Source: Lysobacterales bacterium
GTDB taxonomy: Bacteria > Pseudomonadota > Gammaproteobacteria > Xanthomonadales > SZUA-36
Direction of reading: 5' to 3'
Assembly: GCA_026196445.1 (NCBI GenBank)
Contig: JAPHTE010000293.1
Coordinates: 1 to 53,765 of the forward strand
Length of the DNA stretch: 53,765 nt
A program made the translations under genes and the position numbers. The notes beneath the pieces were generated by a model. The model saw only the letters and a list, made by a program, of their open reading frames with translations, made no database searches and had not been told where the DNA came from. Shown piece after piece: positions 26,962-35,988 of this stretch (positions are counted from its first letter, which is position 1; each line of letters begins with the position of its first letter).

Positions 26962-27615
26962 TCAGACACCCGCCAGCAAACATTCCACCTCGACAACGCC
27001 CGCCCGCTTCTGCGGACGTCCATCCACGGGGCTGGGTGGTGCCTGGCGTAAATCCAGGCAGTTGAGCAGCACCAGTTCGATTTCCGCGTCTTCCCTGTCC
27101 GTGACCAGTAGCGGCACTTGCCGGTGGCCGCCGTCGTGCCAGCGTATCTTGCGTTGTTCATTGTAAAAAGCGAGGCCTTTATCCATCAGGTAAATGGCCA
27201 CCGCATCCGGCGGGTCATTGAACAGATGCAGGGAAATGCGGCTGTGTTCGTCAGCCGTGCCATCGAGCACCGGTCCGACCAGCCGCGGTTGGAACGGCTC
27301 CAGAGACTGCATGACCTGCAAGGCAATACGGCGTAATTTCTGCAGGTGTACGAGGTGTTGTTCCCCACCGTAAAACTGTTGGTAAGCCCGCAGGGCCTTT
27401 TCAACTTCCAGGTTGCTGGGCAGCGACGTGTTGGCGCCCGCGCCCAGCCGCTGTGCGGCTTTTTGCTTGGCTATCCGGTAATTGGACTGTGCCTGGGTGA
27501 CCATGATGCGGGCTGCCTCGGCAGCGATCATTCTGCGCAGTTGGTCGAGCCTACCCGGATCGTGGACAGGAAACCGGTCAGAAGCTGTCGTATGGGTCCT
27601 CTTCCTTAACGGCAT
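26962..27615 (-). CDS. Conserved-looking protein of unknown function, 217 residues
   Basis: I do not recognise this family. The protein is soluble: a basic start (MPLRKRTHTTASD), a helical first half rich in Ala, Arg and Gln (about 20-115), then a more strand-like half with HSRISLHLFNDPPDAVAIYL, GLAFYNEQRKIRWHDGG and VPLLVTDREDAEIELVLLNC. No signal peptide or membrane span. Its ATG lies inside the last codons of ponA (38-base overlap in another frame), with AAGGAGA eight bases before it, so translation is probably coupled to ponA. The strong ribosome site and codon-like composition support a real gene; the function is open. Confidence 0.75.
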   Translation of the reverse strand: MPLRKRTHTTASDRFPVHDPGRLDQLRRMIAAEAARIMVTQAQSNYRIAKQKAAQRLGAGANTSLPSNLEVEKALRAYQQFYGGEQHLVHLQKLRRIALQVMQSLEPFQPRLVGPVLDGTADEHSRISLHLFNDPPDAVAIYLMDKGLAFYNEQRKIRWHDGGHRQVPLLVTDREDAEIELVLLNCLDLRQAPPSPVDGRPQKRAGVVEVECLLAGV

Positions 27616-30067
27616 CAGAATGATCTCCTTCTACTGAATCTTCCATGGGCGGGAGACTTCCTGATTCAAATACTTCCATAATTGCGGCCTGGTTTTCAAG
27701 CCCGGCCAGTAAACCGCTGTCCGGATCGATACGCGCCTGCGTGATGCCCTCGGGTATCTCGATTGTTGATTCCGGTACGCCCTCGAGGGCAAAACGCATG
27801 TAGTCGATCCAGATGTCCAGCGCAGCTTTGCCACCAACCTCAAAACGTCCCAGGGGTTCGTGGCTGTCAAAGCCGACCCAGACCGAAGTCACTACTTTAT
27901 CGTTATATCCCGAAAACCACGCGTCACGTTGTTCATTGGTGGTCCCGGTCTTGCCGGCCAGGTCATTGCGGCCCAGCACCATGGCCTTTTTACCGGTTCC
28001 TCGCCGCACGACATCCATCATCATCGAGCGGACAAGGAAGGCGTTTTGCTCGGAAATGACCCTCGGTGCCGGCGAGGGCTCCGCCACGTACTCTTCCTGC
28101 TCGATGACTTCCTGCTCAACGACCTGCAAGTCGCTTTGGCCTTCGAGTTGCAAGGGGCGGAAACTGGGTTCCGTCTTTTCTGTTGCGCCAGCCAGTTCAT
28201 CGCCCACCTCTTTTTCAGCCGGACAGTCGTTGCAGACAACGAACGGACTGGCGGCGAACACCGTGGCTCCTCTCGCGTCGGTCACCCGCTCGATGAAATA
28301 GGGTTCAACGAGGTAACCACCGTTGGCAAAAACCGCGTAACCCCTGGCGATACTGATAGGTATAAGCGACGCGCTGCCCAGCGCCATGGACAGATTATCC
28401 GGCAACTCGGCGGGGTCGAAACCGAAGGCACTGATGTAATCAATGGCGTACGGGATGCCGATTTCCCTCAACAAGCGGATTGAGACGAGGTTGCGGGAAT
28501 TGACCATGGCTTCGCGCAGGCGGGTCGGGCCAAAAAACTTCTCACTGAAATTTTGTGGTTTCCACTCCCGTTCCAGTTCGTCGTCACTGAAAACGATCGG
28601 TGCATCGTTGATGATGCTGGCCGTTGTCTTACCCTTGGCCAGTGCCGCGGAATAGATAAACGGTTTGAAACCTGAACCGGGTTGGCGGCGGCTTTGCACG
28701 ACCCGGTTAAATTTGCTGCGCGTGTAGTCGTAACCGCCGACCAGGGCGAAAATGGCGCCATCGTCAGGGCTGATGGATACCAGCATGGCTTCCGCTTCGG
28801 GCAGCTGCGCCAATTCACGTCGTCCGCCGTCGCCCAGGCGTGTGCGTATGATATCGCCCACCTGCAACACCTCTGAAACCGTCTTGGGTTCATAGCCGAT
28901 ACGGTCGCGGCTGATAAATTTTCTCGCCCAGGCCACATCACCCAGCGTTAGCGCAATGGTCTGGCCGTCGGCCTGGTATACCAGGGCCACTTCCTCGTCC
29001 ACCTCGGTAACGAGGCCGGGGGCAAGACCGGCGACCGGTTTGTAGGGCCGCAACATTTCGCTCCAGTCCTGCGGTGTATTGCTTTCATCGATATCGAAAT
29101 GGGCTTCGGCCCCACGGTAGCCATGCCTGTGGTCGTAAGCCTCGAGACCGTTGGTAATAGACTGGTTGGCGACGGCTTGCAGGTCTGAACGAATGGTTGT
29201 AAAGACCTCGTAGCCGCCGGTATAAGCTGCCTGGCCAAACATGGCCAGCATTTCCTTGCGCACCATTTCGGCCAGGTAAGGTGCTGAAACTTCAGTCGTC
29301 GCGCCGTGGTAAAAAGCAGTGTTCTTTTCATCGATGGCCTGTGCGTATTCGGCAGCGCTGATAAAACCCAGTTCCCGCATACGCCCCAATACGTAGTCCC
29401 GTCGCTGCATGGCCCGCTCCGGCGAAGTGATCGGGTTGATCCTGGAAGGCGCTTTTGGCAGGGCGGCCAGCATCGCGCATTGGGCCAGGCTCAGCTCAGC
29501 CAGCGGTTTGCCGTAATACACGTCCGCTGCGGCACCCACACCGTAGGCGCGATGGCCGAGCAGAATTTTGTTCAAGTACAGTTCGAGGATCTCGTTCTTG
29601 TCCAGTTCCCGCTCGATCTTCAGTGCCAGGAAAATTTCCTTGATCTTGCGCGTATAGGTCTTTTCCAGGCTCAGAAAGAAATTTCGCGCCAGCTGCTGTG
29701 TAATGGTGCTGCCGCCGACCGATTTATCTCCGGTGGTCGCCAGTGTCTACACGGCGCGGGTGATACCCTGGTAATCGACCCCCGGATGAACGAAGAAACG
29801 GGCGTCTTCACCGGCGATAAACGCGTTTTTCAGGTGCGTGGGCATTTCATCGATACTGACCGGTATACGACGCTTCTCGCCAAAAACACTGATCAATTTG
29901 CCATCTTGGGTGTAAACCCTCAACGGGACCTGGAGTTGCACATCACGTAGGGTGTCGACATCCGGAAGGTCTTTGGCAACAACAAGATACGTCACCACGA
30001 GGGTGATCGACCCCAATACAAACGAGGCCAAAAGAAAGCGAAAAAACACACGAAATACTTTCTTCAC
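27578..30067 (-). pseudogene. ponA: Penicillin-binding protein 1A (PBP1A) interrupted by one in-frame amber codon
   Basis: Bifunctional peptidoglycan glycosyltransferase/transpeptidase. Read through one TAG at 29747-29749 the frame gives 829 residues, the normal PBP1A length, with no frameshift. Before the TAG: transmembrane anchor at about 8-28 and the GT51 catalytic GEDARFFVHPG. After it: KSVGGSTITQQLARNFFLS, ELYLNKILLGHRAYGVG, transpeptidase SGFK (SxxK), SRN (SxN) and KTGTTNEQRDAWF. All active-site motifs are intact, so the TAG at codon 107 is either a very recent nonsense change or a base-call error. TAG is an ordinary stop here (it ends glnK and lemA). Divergent from pilM, the usual gammaproteobacterial arrangement. 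Confidence 0.88.
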
Positions 30068-30225
30068 AAAATTATCCTGTTATGCTTAGGCACAGAGATA
30101 AGGAATTCTAGTTGATATAGCCGTCTCCGGATAGCGGGAGACGGGACAGAAGAAGGTACACGGCATCAGACAGGGAAAAGTCGGTTATGATGAGTGTTGA
30201 CCACACAAATGCCCACAGTTTTCCC

Positions 30226-30241
30226 GTGCATTGCAATGCAC
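30226..30241. repeat. Perfect 16-base palindrome upstream of pilM
   Basis: GTGCATTGCAATGCAC reads identically on both strands. It lies about 55-70 bases before the candidate pilM -35 element, a typical place for an activator dimer, and about 160 bases before ponA on the other side. No known factor is assigned. Confidence 0.55.
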
Positions 30242-30293
30242 ATGTCCATGTCGAGTCCGTTAATTCCTGTAGTTTAATACCTTACAGAAGTAT

Positions 30294-30322
30294 TTGAGTA
30301 TTGCAGGGTTTTCTGTTAAAAA
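30294..30322 (+). promoter_or_regulatory. Candidate sigma-70 promoter of pilMNOPQ
   Basis: TTGAGT (30294-30299), 17-base spacer, TAAAAA (30317-30322). Each box matches the consensus at four of six positions. Transcription would start about 50 bases before the preferred pilM start codon. Confidence 0.4.
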
Positions 30323-30376
30323 CAGCTATTAAGAAGTCTCACTAAACCATTGGCACGGAAAAGGAATGGGGGAGTC

Positions 30377-31435
30377 TTGAAACTGTTTGGAAATAAAACA
30401 GATCCAGTGATCGGACTGGATATAGGCTCGACAAGTGTACGTTTGATACAGTTGTCCAGTCACGGGTCCGGATACCAGATTGACCACTTCGCCATTGAAC
30501 CGCTCAATGAAGGCGCGGTGGTCGATAAGGCTGTACAGGATGTAGAAGCTACCTCAAACGCCATTTCGAGGGCAGTAAGCGCTTCTGGCACACGTGCCAA
30601 GTCCTGTGCAATCGCGGTTTCCGGTTCAGCCGTTTTCACCAAGATCATCAGCTTGCCGGCAGACCTTGCCGAGGCGGATATCGAAAGCCAGGTGCAAATC
30701 GAGGCCAACCAGTATATTCCTTACCCGCTTGACGAGGTCAGCCTAGATTTCGAAGTGCTGGGACCATCGGCACGCAACGCGGACCTGATGGATATCTTGT
30801 TGGCTGCCAGCAAGAGCGAGAATATCGAAAGCCGGCAAGATGCAATCGACGTTGCAGGACTGAAGGCAAAGGTGGTCGATGTGGAGGCCTTCGCCATTGC
30901 CAATGCTTTCGAGTTGATCCGCAAGCGGGATGGGATCAAGCGCAGTGAAGCGGTTGGGTTTTTCGATATCGGTTACGACATGACGACCTTGCTGGTTATC
31001 AAGGGCGGCCGGGTGATCTACACCCGTGATCACCCGTTTGGAGGTCACCAGCTTCTGGAAGAAACACAGCGGCGCTACGATATGACCGCTGAACAGGCCG
31101 GTTTTTTCGAGCGTAACGAGGAGGGGCCGGAAGATTTCGAAGAAGAAGTGCTCGAGCCCTTCCAGCTGAACGTCGTGCACCAAATCAGCCGTGCCCTGCA
31201 GTTCTTCGCTTCCAGTAATGAATATACCAATATCGGCACGATATACCTGTCCGGTGGAGTGGCTTCACTGAAAGGTTTGGACGCCATGGCGCAACAGGAA
31301 CTCGGCATGACGACGCGGGTTGCCGATCCCATTACCGGGCTGGATATCGCCAAAAATGTGGCTGTGACTGCGTTAAAACGCAATACGACCAACCTGATGA
31401 TAGCCATGGGATTGGCTTTGAGAGGGTTTGACTAA
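30377..31435 (+). CDS. pilM: PilM, actin-like type IV pilus assembly protein
   Basis: Cytoplasmic actin-fold ATPase of the inner-membrane alignment complex; it binds the N terminus of PilN. Seen: VIGLDIGSTSVRLIQLS (phosphate-1 loop), QIEANQYIPYPLDEVSLDF, AVGFFDIGYDMTTLLVIKGG, and YLSGGVASLKGLDAMAQQELG near the end. No ATG is available. A TTG at 30377 gives 352 residues, matching PilM families, with a purine-rich GGGGGAG just upstream; a TTG at 30350 would add nine basic residues. Its stop overlaps the pilN ATG by one base. Confidence 0.94.
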   Translation: MKLFGNKTDPVIGLDIGSTSVRLIQLSSHGSGYQIDHFAIEPLNEGAVVDKAVQDVEATSNAISRAVSASGTRAKSCAIAVSGSAVFTKIISLPADLAEADIESQVQIEANQYIPYPLDEVSLDFEVLGPSARNADLMDILLAASKSENIESRQDAIDVAGLKAKVVDVEAFAIANAFELIRKRDGIKRSEAVGFFDIGYDMTTLLVIKGGRVIYTRDHPFGGHQLLEETQRRYDMTAEQAGFFERNEEGPEDFEEEVLEPFQLNVVHQISRALQFFASSNEYTNIGTIYLSGGVASLKGLDAMAQQELGMTTRVADPITGLDIAKNVAVTALKRNTTNLMIAMGLALRGFD

Positions 31436-32040
31436 TGGCCAGAATCAATCTACTGCCGTGGCGCGAGGAACAACGCCAGGAGCGGCAACGCCAATTCCTG
31501 GTGACCTTGCTGATGACGGCGATCCTGGGAGTGGTACTGGTGTTCCTGATCGGCTCGGTATTTCAGCAGCGGATACACCACCAGCAATTCAGAAATGACC
31601 TGATCAAGAAAGAAATCGCCCAGCTGGAAGTGCGTATCAGGAAAATCAACGAATTGGAACGCACACGGGCCCGCCTGATTTCCCGCAAGCAGGTCATTGA
31701 GCGTCTGCAGGCCAGTCGTTCCACGACCGTTGAATTGCTGGACAAGCTGGCGAAATCCATTCCAGTGGGTGTTACGCTCTCTTCCGTGAGGCAGCAGGGA
31801 CCCCAGCTGACATTGTTGGGTAACAGCCAATCCAACGCCCGGGTCTCGGCTTACCTTAGGGAGCTGGAAATGAATGATCTGTTCCTGGACCCGCAATTGG
31901 ATTTTGTCAGGTCGTCAGCCAATCCGGTTACCGATGTGGAACCCTACGAGTTCAGCATCAAGGTCAAGCTACGGCCGCCAAAGTCAGCGGACGAGGAACA
32001 AGGCTACGATAATCCGGCGGGTCAGGGAGGCGTACGATGA
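31435..32040 (+). CDS. pilN: PilN, type IV pilus inner-membrane alignment protein
   Basis: A 201-residue bitopic protein starting MARINLLPWREEQR, the conserved INLLPWR peptide that docks in PilM. Transmembrane segment about 22-45, coiled coil about 50-95, then a small ferredoxin-like domain (LDKLAKSIPVGVTLSSVRQQ to about 185) that pairs with PilO. Overlaps pilM by one base and pilO by four. Confidence 0.95.
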   Translation: MARINLLPWREEQRQERQRQFLVTLLMTAILGVVLVFLIGSVFQQRIHHQQFRNDLIKKEIAQLEVRIRKINELERTRARLISRKQVIERLQASRSTTVELLDKLAKSIPVGVTLSSVRQQGPQLTLLGNSQSNARVSAYLRELEMNDLFLDPQLDFVRSSANPVTDVEPYEFSIKVKLRPPKSADEEQGYDNPAGQGGVR

Positions 32041-32681
32041 TTTTTGACGACCTCAGAAACGCTGACTTCTCGGATATTGGCAGCTCGCCGGCATCGGTGC
32101 GGTATTTCCTGCTCGCAGTCTTGTTGATTTTGATCCTGGTGGCCGGGTACTTTTTGTTCATCGACGACAAGAAGATCGAACTGGAGCAGGAAAAACAGCA
32201 GGAATTGGCCCTGAGGGCCGATTTTGAATTCAAGCAGCAGAAAGCAGCCAACCTGGAAGCCTATGAACAGCAGTTGGCGGAAATGCAGGAACTGTTACAG
32301 ACCATGTTCAGGCAACTGCCCAGCAAGACTGAAATGGACAAGCTGTTGGTGGATGTTTCACAAACGGCACTCGCCGCAGGTATCGATGTTCAGTTATTTG
32401 AGCCGCAGGCGGAAGTGTTCCAGGATTTCTATGCAGAACGTCCAATCGCCATTCGGATGCTCGGTGACTACCACGAATTCGGTGAATTTGTCAGTGGAGT
32501 GGCCGGTTTGCCGAGGGTGGTAATCCTGACGATGCATGATATTTCCATGAAACGGGCGTCTGCCAACCAGAGCCGCTACGGCGACTCGGAGGGGCGTTTG
32601 ATCCTCGAAGGACGGGTTAAGACCTACCGTTATGTGGATGAAGAAGAAGTCGCCCAGAGGGCAGCGGAGCAAGCACCATGA
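32037..32681 (+). CDS. pilO: PilO, type IV pilus inner-membrane alignment protein
   Basis: A 214-residue bitopic protein: short N terminus, transmembrane span about 22-42, a Glu/Gln-rich coiled coil (about 45-95) ending in LLQTMFRQLPSKTEMDKLL, then a periplasmic domain with GDYHEFGEFVSGVAGLPRVV, the PilO hallmark. It forms heterodimers with PilN. Start codons and stops overlap by four bases on both sides, indicating tight coupling. Confidence 0.95.
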   Translation: MIFDDLRNADFSDIGSSPASVRYFLLAVLLILILVAGYFLFIDDKKIELEQEKQQELALRADFEFKQQKAANLEAYEQQLAEMQELLQTMFRQLPSKTEMDKLLVDVSQTALAAGIDVQLFEPQAEVFQDFYAERPIAIRMLGDYHEFGEFVSGVAGLPRVVILTMHDISMKRASANQSRYGDSEGRLILEGRVKTYRYVDEEEVAQRAAEQAP

Positions 32682-33217
32682 AACGTCTTGGCAAACAGGT
32701 GAAACTCGTTGCTGGTGCGCTAATGGCGGCCGTGATGTTATCGGCGTGCAGCGAGGATGTCGGTGATCTGGAGAAATATATCGCAACGGTCAAGGAAAGA
32801 CCGGCGCAACCCATTCCACCCATTCCACCGGTAAAAACATACACACCCTATGCATACGAGGGTTTGACGGGGCGCGATCCGTTCCGGCAATCGATCTCTG
32901 AGGGCAGCGATGACGTTCGCTCAAGCACGGGCACGGGGCCGCAGCCGGACTTCGAGCGTCCCAAGCAATACCTGGAACGTTACGAGCTCGACACGCTCGC
33001 GATGGTGGGTACATTTGGTAAGGGAGAATCTTACTGGGCCCTGATTCGCGACCCCGAGGGCGTTATTCACCGTGTCCCGGTTGGGGACTACATGGGTAAG
33101 AACCATGGACAGGTGGTCGACATTAGTAATACAGAAGTAAATTTGAGTGAATTGATTTCGGATGGCGCAGGCGGCTGGTTAGTCAGGGAAGCCTCTATCG
33201 CCTTGGGTGAAGGATAA
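32678..33217 (+). CDS. pilP: PilP, type IV pilus lipoprotein
   Basis: A 179-residue lipoprotein with lipobox LSAC (Cys24). A Pro-rich flexible linker follows (about 48-60, PIPPIPPVKTY), then the YEGLTGRDPF motif and the beta domain with LDTLAMVGTFGKGESYWALI, GVIHRVPVGDYMGKNHGQV. PilP links PilNO to the PilQ secretin by binding its N0 domain. Overlaps pilO by four bases; pilQ starts 42 bases later. Confidence 0.95.
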   Translation: MKRLGKQVKLVAGALMAAVMLSACSEDVGDLEKYIATVKERPAQPIPPIPPVKTYTPYAYEGLTGRDPFRQSISEGSDDVRSSTGTGPQPDFERPKQYLERYELDTLAMVGTFGKGESYWALIRDPEGVIHRVPVGDYMGKNHGQVVDISNTEVNLSELISDGAGGWLVREASIALGEG

Positions 33218-33259
33218 TCCGGTTAGCGCACGGAGCAGAGCGATTTTGAGGGTACAGCC

Positions 33260-35437
33260 ATGTACAGCACACATGATTTTAACTTGAAACGGATACTGAC
33301 CGGCAGGTGGGAACAGTTTATGGATAGCAAAAAGACGGGAATTCGTTTGGGTCTTGGATTGGCGTTGCTGGTACTTCCGGCACTAACCGCGTGGGCGTCG
33401 AGCGACGTAACCGCGGTGGATTTTCGTAATAATGCCGAAGGTGATATTGTCATCAGCCTGTCGACCACCGGTGATGACCCTACGGTCAGTGTATTTGCAA
33501 CCGAAAGCCCCGCGCGGATCATCCTGGACCTTGCGGACACCAGTAGCAGGATCGACGCGGCCCCGGTTTCAGTAGGCATCGGTCCGGTACAAAAATATAC
33601 GACGCTGGCCGCTGGTGGCAGGACACGGTTGATGGTGGACCTTTCCAGACTCGTGGCCTACGACTACCAGTCCGGTAACGGCCAGGTCGTATTATCTATT
33701 GACGGGGGCGGCGAGCCCTCAACGGTTCCCAGAAGCCACGGCACCGCAAAATACACGCTGGAAAACGTTGACTTCAGGCGTGGTGACGATGGACAGAGCA
33801 AGGTAATACTCAGCCTTGACAGGGAAGACGCGAATATTTCCGTCAACTCACGGGAAGGTGGTCTGTCCGTCGATATATTCGATACCAACCTGCCGGAATC
33901 TTTGAACCAGCGTCTCGACGTGATGGATTTTGCGACGCCCGTGCAGGTTATTGATACCGGCAAGATGGGCAGTGCTGTTCGTGTGGAACTGGAAGTTGCC
34001 GGTTTGTACGAACACATGGCATACCAGTCGGGCAGCGACTGGGTGATCGAGGTGTCAGAGCTGACGGCCACAGCCGTCGGCGCGTCAGAGAACGTCGTCG
34101 AATTTTACGAGGACAAGGAGTACACCGGCGCACGCGTTACCTTCAACTTCCAGGATATCCCCGTACGTTCAGTCTTGCAGCTGATCGCCGATGTGTCAGA
34201 TCTGAACATCGTCGTTGCCGATAATGTCGGCGGCAACCTGACCCTGCGCTTGACCAACGTACCCTGGGACCAGGCACTGGATATCGTGCTGGATGCCCGT
34301 AACCTCGACATGCGTGAAAACGGCAACGTGATCTGGATCGCACCGACCGCTGATATCGCGGCCCGTGAGCAACAGTTGTTGCAGGCCTTGCAGGACCGCA
34401 AGGAACTGGAACCCCTGGCGACCGCCCTGATCAGCGTCAGTTATGCGAATGCTGCGGATTTGCAGACCCTGATCACCGAAGCATCGCGGGGTGAAGACAG
34501 TGATGCCGGCCTGTTGTCCGACCGTGGTTCAGTGGCCATTGATTCGCGGACCAATACGCTGATGGTCACCGACACACCGGACCGGATTGAGGCGATCCAG
34601 AAACTGGTCCTTGATCTCGACCGCCCCGTGCGCCAGGTGCAGATCGAGTCACGTATCGTCGTGGCCAGCAGTGATTTCAGCCACGAACTGGGTGTCCGTT
34701 TTGGTGTCACGGCCTGGCACGACAAGCGGAACTTCCTCGGAATCGCCGGCGATGGTGACGGGGCCAATACGCTTAATCCTTACATTGAGCCGATCCCGGG
34801 CGAGGGGTTTAGCTATGTACTACCTGGAATTCCGCAACGCTACAACGTCAACCTGCCGGCCGCGAGTCAAAACGCCGGCACCCTGGGTGTATCTTTCCTG
34901 GCCGGAAACGTATTGCTCGATCTGGAATTGTCAGCCCTGGAAGCAGAGGGTGACGGCGAGGTGATTTCGACGCCACGTGTCATCACTGCCAATCAGTCCG
35001 AGGCATTTATCCAGCAGGGTGTGGAAATACCTTACGAGCAGGCCGCTTCCTCGGGTGCCACCGCGGTGCAGTTCAAGGAGGCGGTACTGGAATTGCGCGC
35101 CACGCCGCTGATTACACCGGACAACCGCATCCAGCTTGAACTCGAGATCAAGCAGGACACCGTCGGTGAGATTTTCCAGACTGGCCGTGGCGGCTCGGTG
35201 CCATCCATCGATACGCGTGAACTGGCAACCTCGGTGCTGGTCAACAATGGTGAAACGGTCGTACTGGGCGGTATCTTCCAGGACGAGCGCAACCGGAGTC
35301 AGGACAGGGTGCCTTATTTGAGCAGTATCCCGGTACTTGGAAACCTGTTCAAACGCCGTTCGAACGAGAACAAGAAACGCGAACTGTTGATTTTCGTCAC
35401 ACCGACGATCGTGGAAGAACGTCCAGTCGTGAATTGA
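33260..35437 (+). CDS. pilQ: PilQ, type IV pilus secretin
   Basis: Outer-membrane channel for the pilus, 725 residues. Signal peptide core GLGLALLVLPALTAWA (about 30-46); two AMIN domains (about 50-265) for peptidoglycan binding; N0/N1-type domains (FNFQDIPVRSVLQLIADVSD at about 295-315); secretin core with LSALEAEGDGEVISTPRVIT, VLVNNGETVVLGGIF and PYLSSIPVLGNLFKRR. The ATG at 33260 has AGGG seven bases before it but gives a long n-region; the ATG at 33320 would give a conventional signal peptide. Last gene of pilMNOPQ; aroK/aroB, common next genes elsewhere, are not here. Confidence 0.96.
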   Translation: MYSTHDFNLKRILTGRWEQFMDSKKTGIRLGLGLALLVLPALTAWASSDVTAVDFRNNAEGDIVISLSTTGDDPTVSVFATESPARIILDLADTSSRIDAAPVSVGIGPVQKYTTLAAGGRTRLMVDLSRLVAYDYQSGNGQVVLSIDGGGEPSTVPRSHGTAKYTLENVDFRRGDDGQSKVILSLDREDANISVNSREGGLSVDIFDTNLPESLNQRLDVMDFATPVQVIDTGKMGSAVRVELEVAGLYEHMAYQSGSDWVIEVSELTATAVGASENVVEFYEDKEYTGARVTFNFQDIPVRSVLQLIADVSDLNIVVADNVGGNLTLRLTNVPWDQALDIVLDARNLDMRENGNVIWIAPTADIAAREQQLLQALQDRKELEPLATALISVSYANAADLQTLITEASRGEDSDAGLLSDRGSVAIDSRTNTLMVTDTPDRIEAIQKLVLDLDRPVRQVQIESRIVVASSDFSHELGVRFGVTAWHDKRNFLGIAGDGDGANTLNPYIEPIPGEGFSYVLPGIPQRYNVNLPAASQNAGTLGVSFLAGNVLLDLELSALEAEGDGEVISTPRVITANQSEAFIQQGVEIPYEQAASSGATAVQFKEAVLELRATPLITPDNRIQLELEIKQDTVGEIFQTGRGGSVPSIDTRELATSVLVNNGETVVLGGIFQDERNRSQDRVPYLSSIPVLGNLFKRRSNENKKRELLIFVTPTIVEERPVVN

Positions 35438-35459
35438 TTTTATACAGCCATGAAGTGAA

Positions 35460-35486
35460 AAGCCCGGGTTGATCCCGGGCTTTTTT
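35460..35486. terminator. Terminator shared by pilQ and sixA
   Basis: Stem AAGCCCGGG / CCCGGGCTT with loop TTGAT. On the plus strand it is followed by T-rich sequence (TTTTTT), on the minus strand by TTTTCACTT. It lies 23 bases past the pilQ stop and touches the sixA stop (35485-35487), so it likely ends both convergent transcripts. Confidence 0.88.
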
Positions 35487-35988
35487 ATGCAGCCAGGTCT
35501 TTGCCTTTTGTCAGATGTTGCAGACAACCATTGCCCGGTACACCTTTGAAGCCGGCAGGAAAACCGATTACTGCAAGCGTCCCGGTGGCCATTTTCTTGA
35601 CTTCGGCAGCATGGTCAACCTGTAGCAGTTTGAGCAACAGATATTCGAAGCCCGGGTTATGACCCACCATCAGTACGCGTTGGCTGTAGCTGAAGGCATC
35701 CACGGCCAGGGTCAGCAACATGTCTGTCGAGGCACCGTATATCGAATCGACGTAATCGGTGGCGGACAGCAGTTGTGGCCACTTTGCCAACAACGGCGCG
35801 AGCGTTTCCCGCGTGCGCTTGGCCGGTGAGCACAACACGGTGTCGGGCGGGTCCAGCGTATCGACTGCCCATGACGACAGCGCTTGTGCGTGGCGTTTGC
35901 CCTTGTCACTCAACGGCCTGGAAAAATCATTACCCAGCGGGCTCCATGGCTCGGCCTTGGCATGGCGCAGTAGATAGAGTTGTTGCAT
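35485..35988 (-). CDS. sixA: SixA-type phosphohistidine phosphatase
   Basis: A 167-residue histidine phosphatase. Active-site LYLLRHAKAEPWS at the N terminus (RHA, catalytic His9), second half with VLMVGHNPGFEYLL. Phosphoacceptor-side Arg and Glu are in SPAKRTRETLAPL. E. coli SixA removes phosphate from Hpt-type histidines (ArcB) and from the PTS-Ntr protein NPr. Length is slightly above the E. coli protein. It converges on pilQ and shares its terminator. Target here unknown. Confidence 0.9.
   Translation of the reverse strand: MQQLYLLRHAKAEPWSPLGNDFSRPLSDKGKRHAQALSSWAVDTLDPPDTVLCSPAKRTRETLAPLLAKWPQLLSATDYVDSIYGASTDMLLTLAVDAFSYSQRVLMVGHNPGFEYLLLKLLQVDHAAEVKKMATGTLAVIGFPAGFKGVPGNGCLQHLTKGKDLAA

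Larger units (their letters stand above)
30068..30376. other. Divergent control region between ponA and pilM
   Basis: About 309 bases. It holds a hairpin with arms CCGTCTCC and GGAGACGG (30121-30144), a perfect 16-base palindrome (30226-30241), and a promoter-like pair for pilM (30294-30322). The hairpin lacks a T-run on either strand, so it is not a standard terminator. No small gene is evident. Confidence 0.5.

Noticed and set aside
30351..30366. TGGCACG near the pilM start as a sigma-54 promoter
   Set aside because: The -24 half matches, but there is no GC-containing -12 half at the required distance, and it falls at the start of the coding region.
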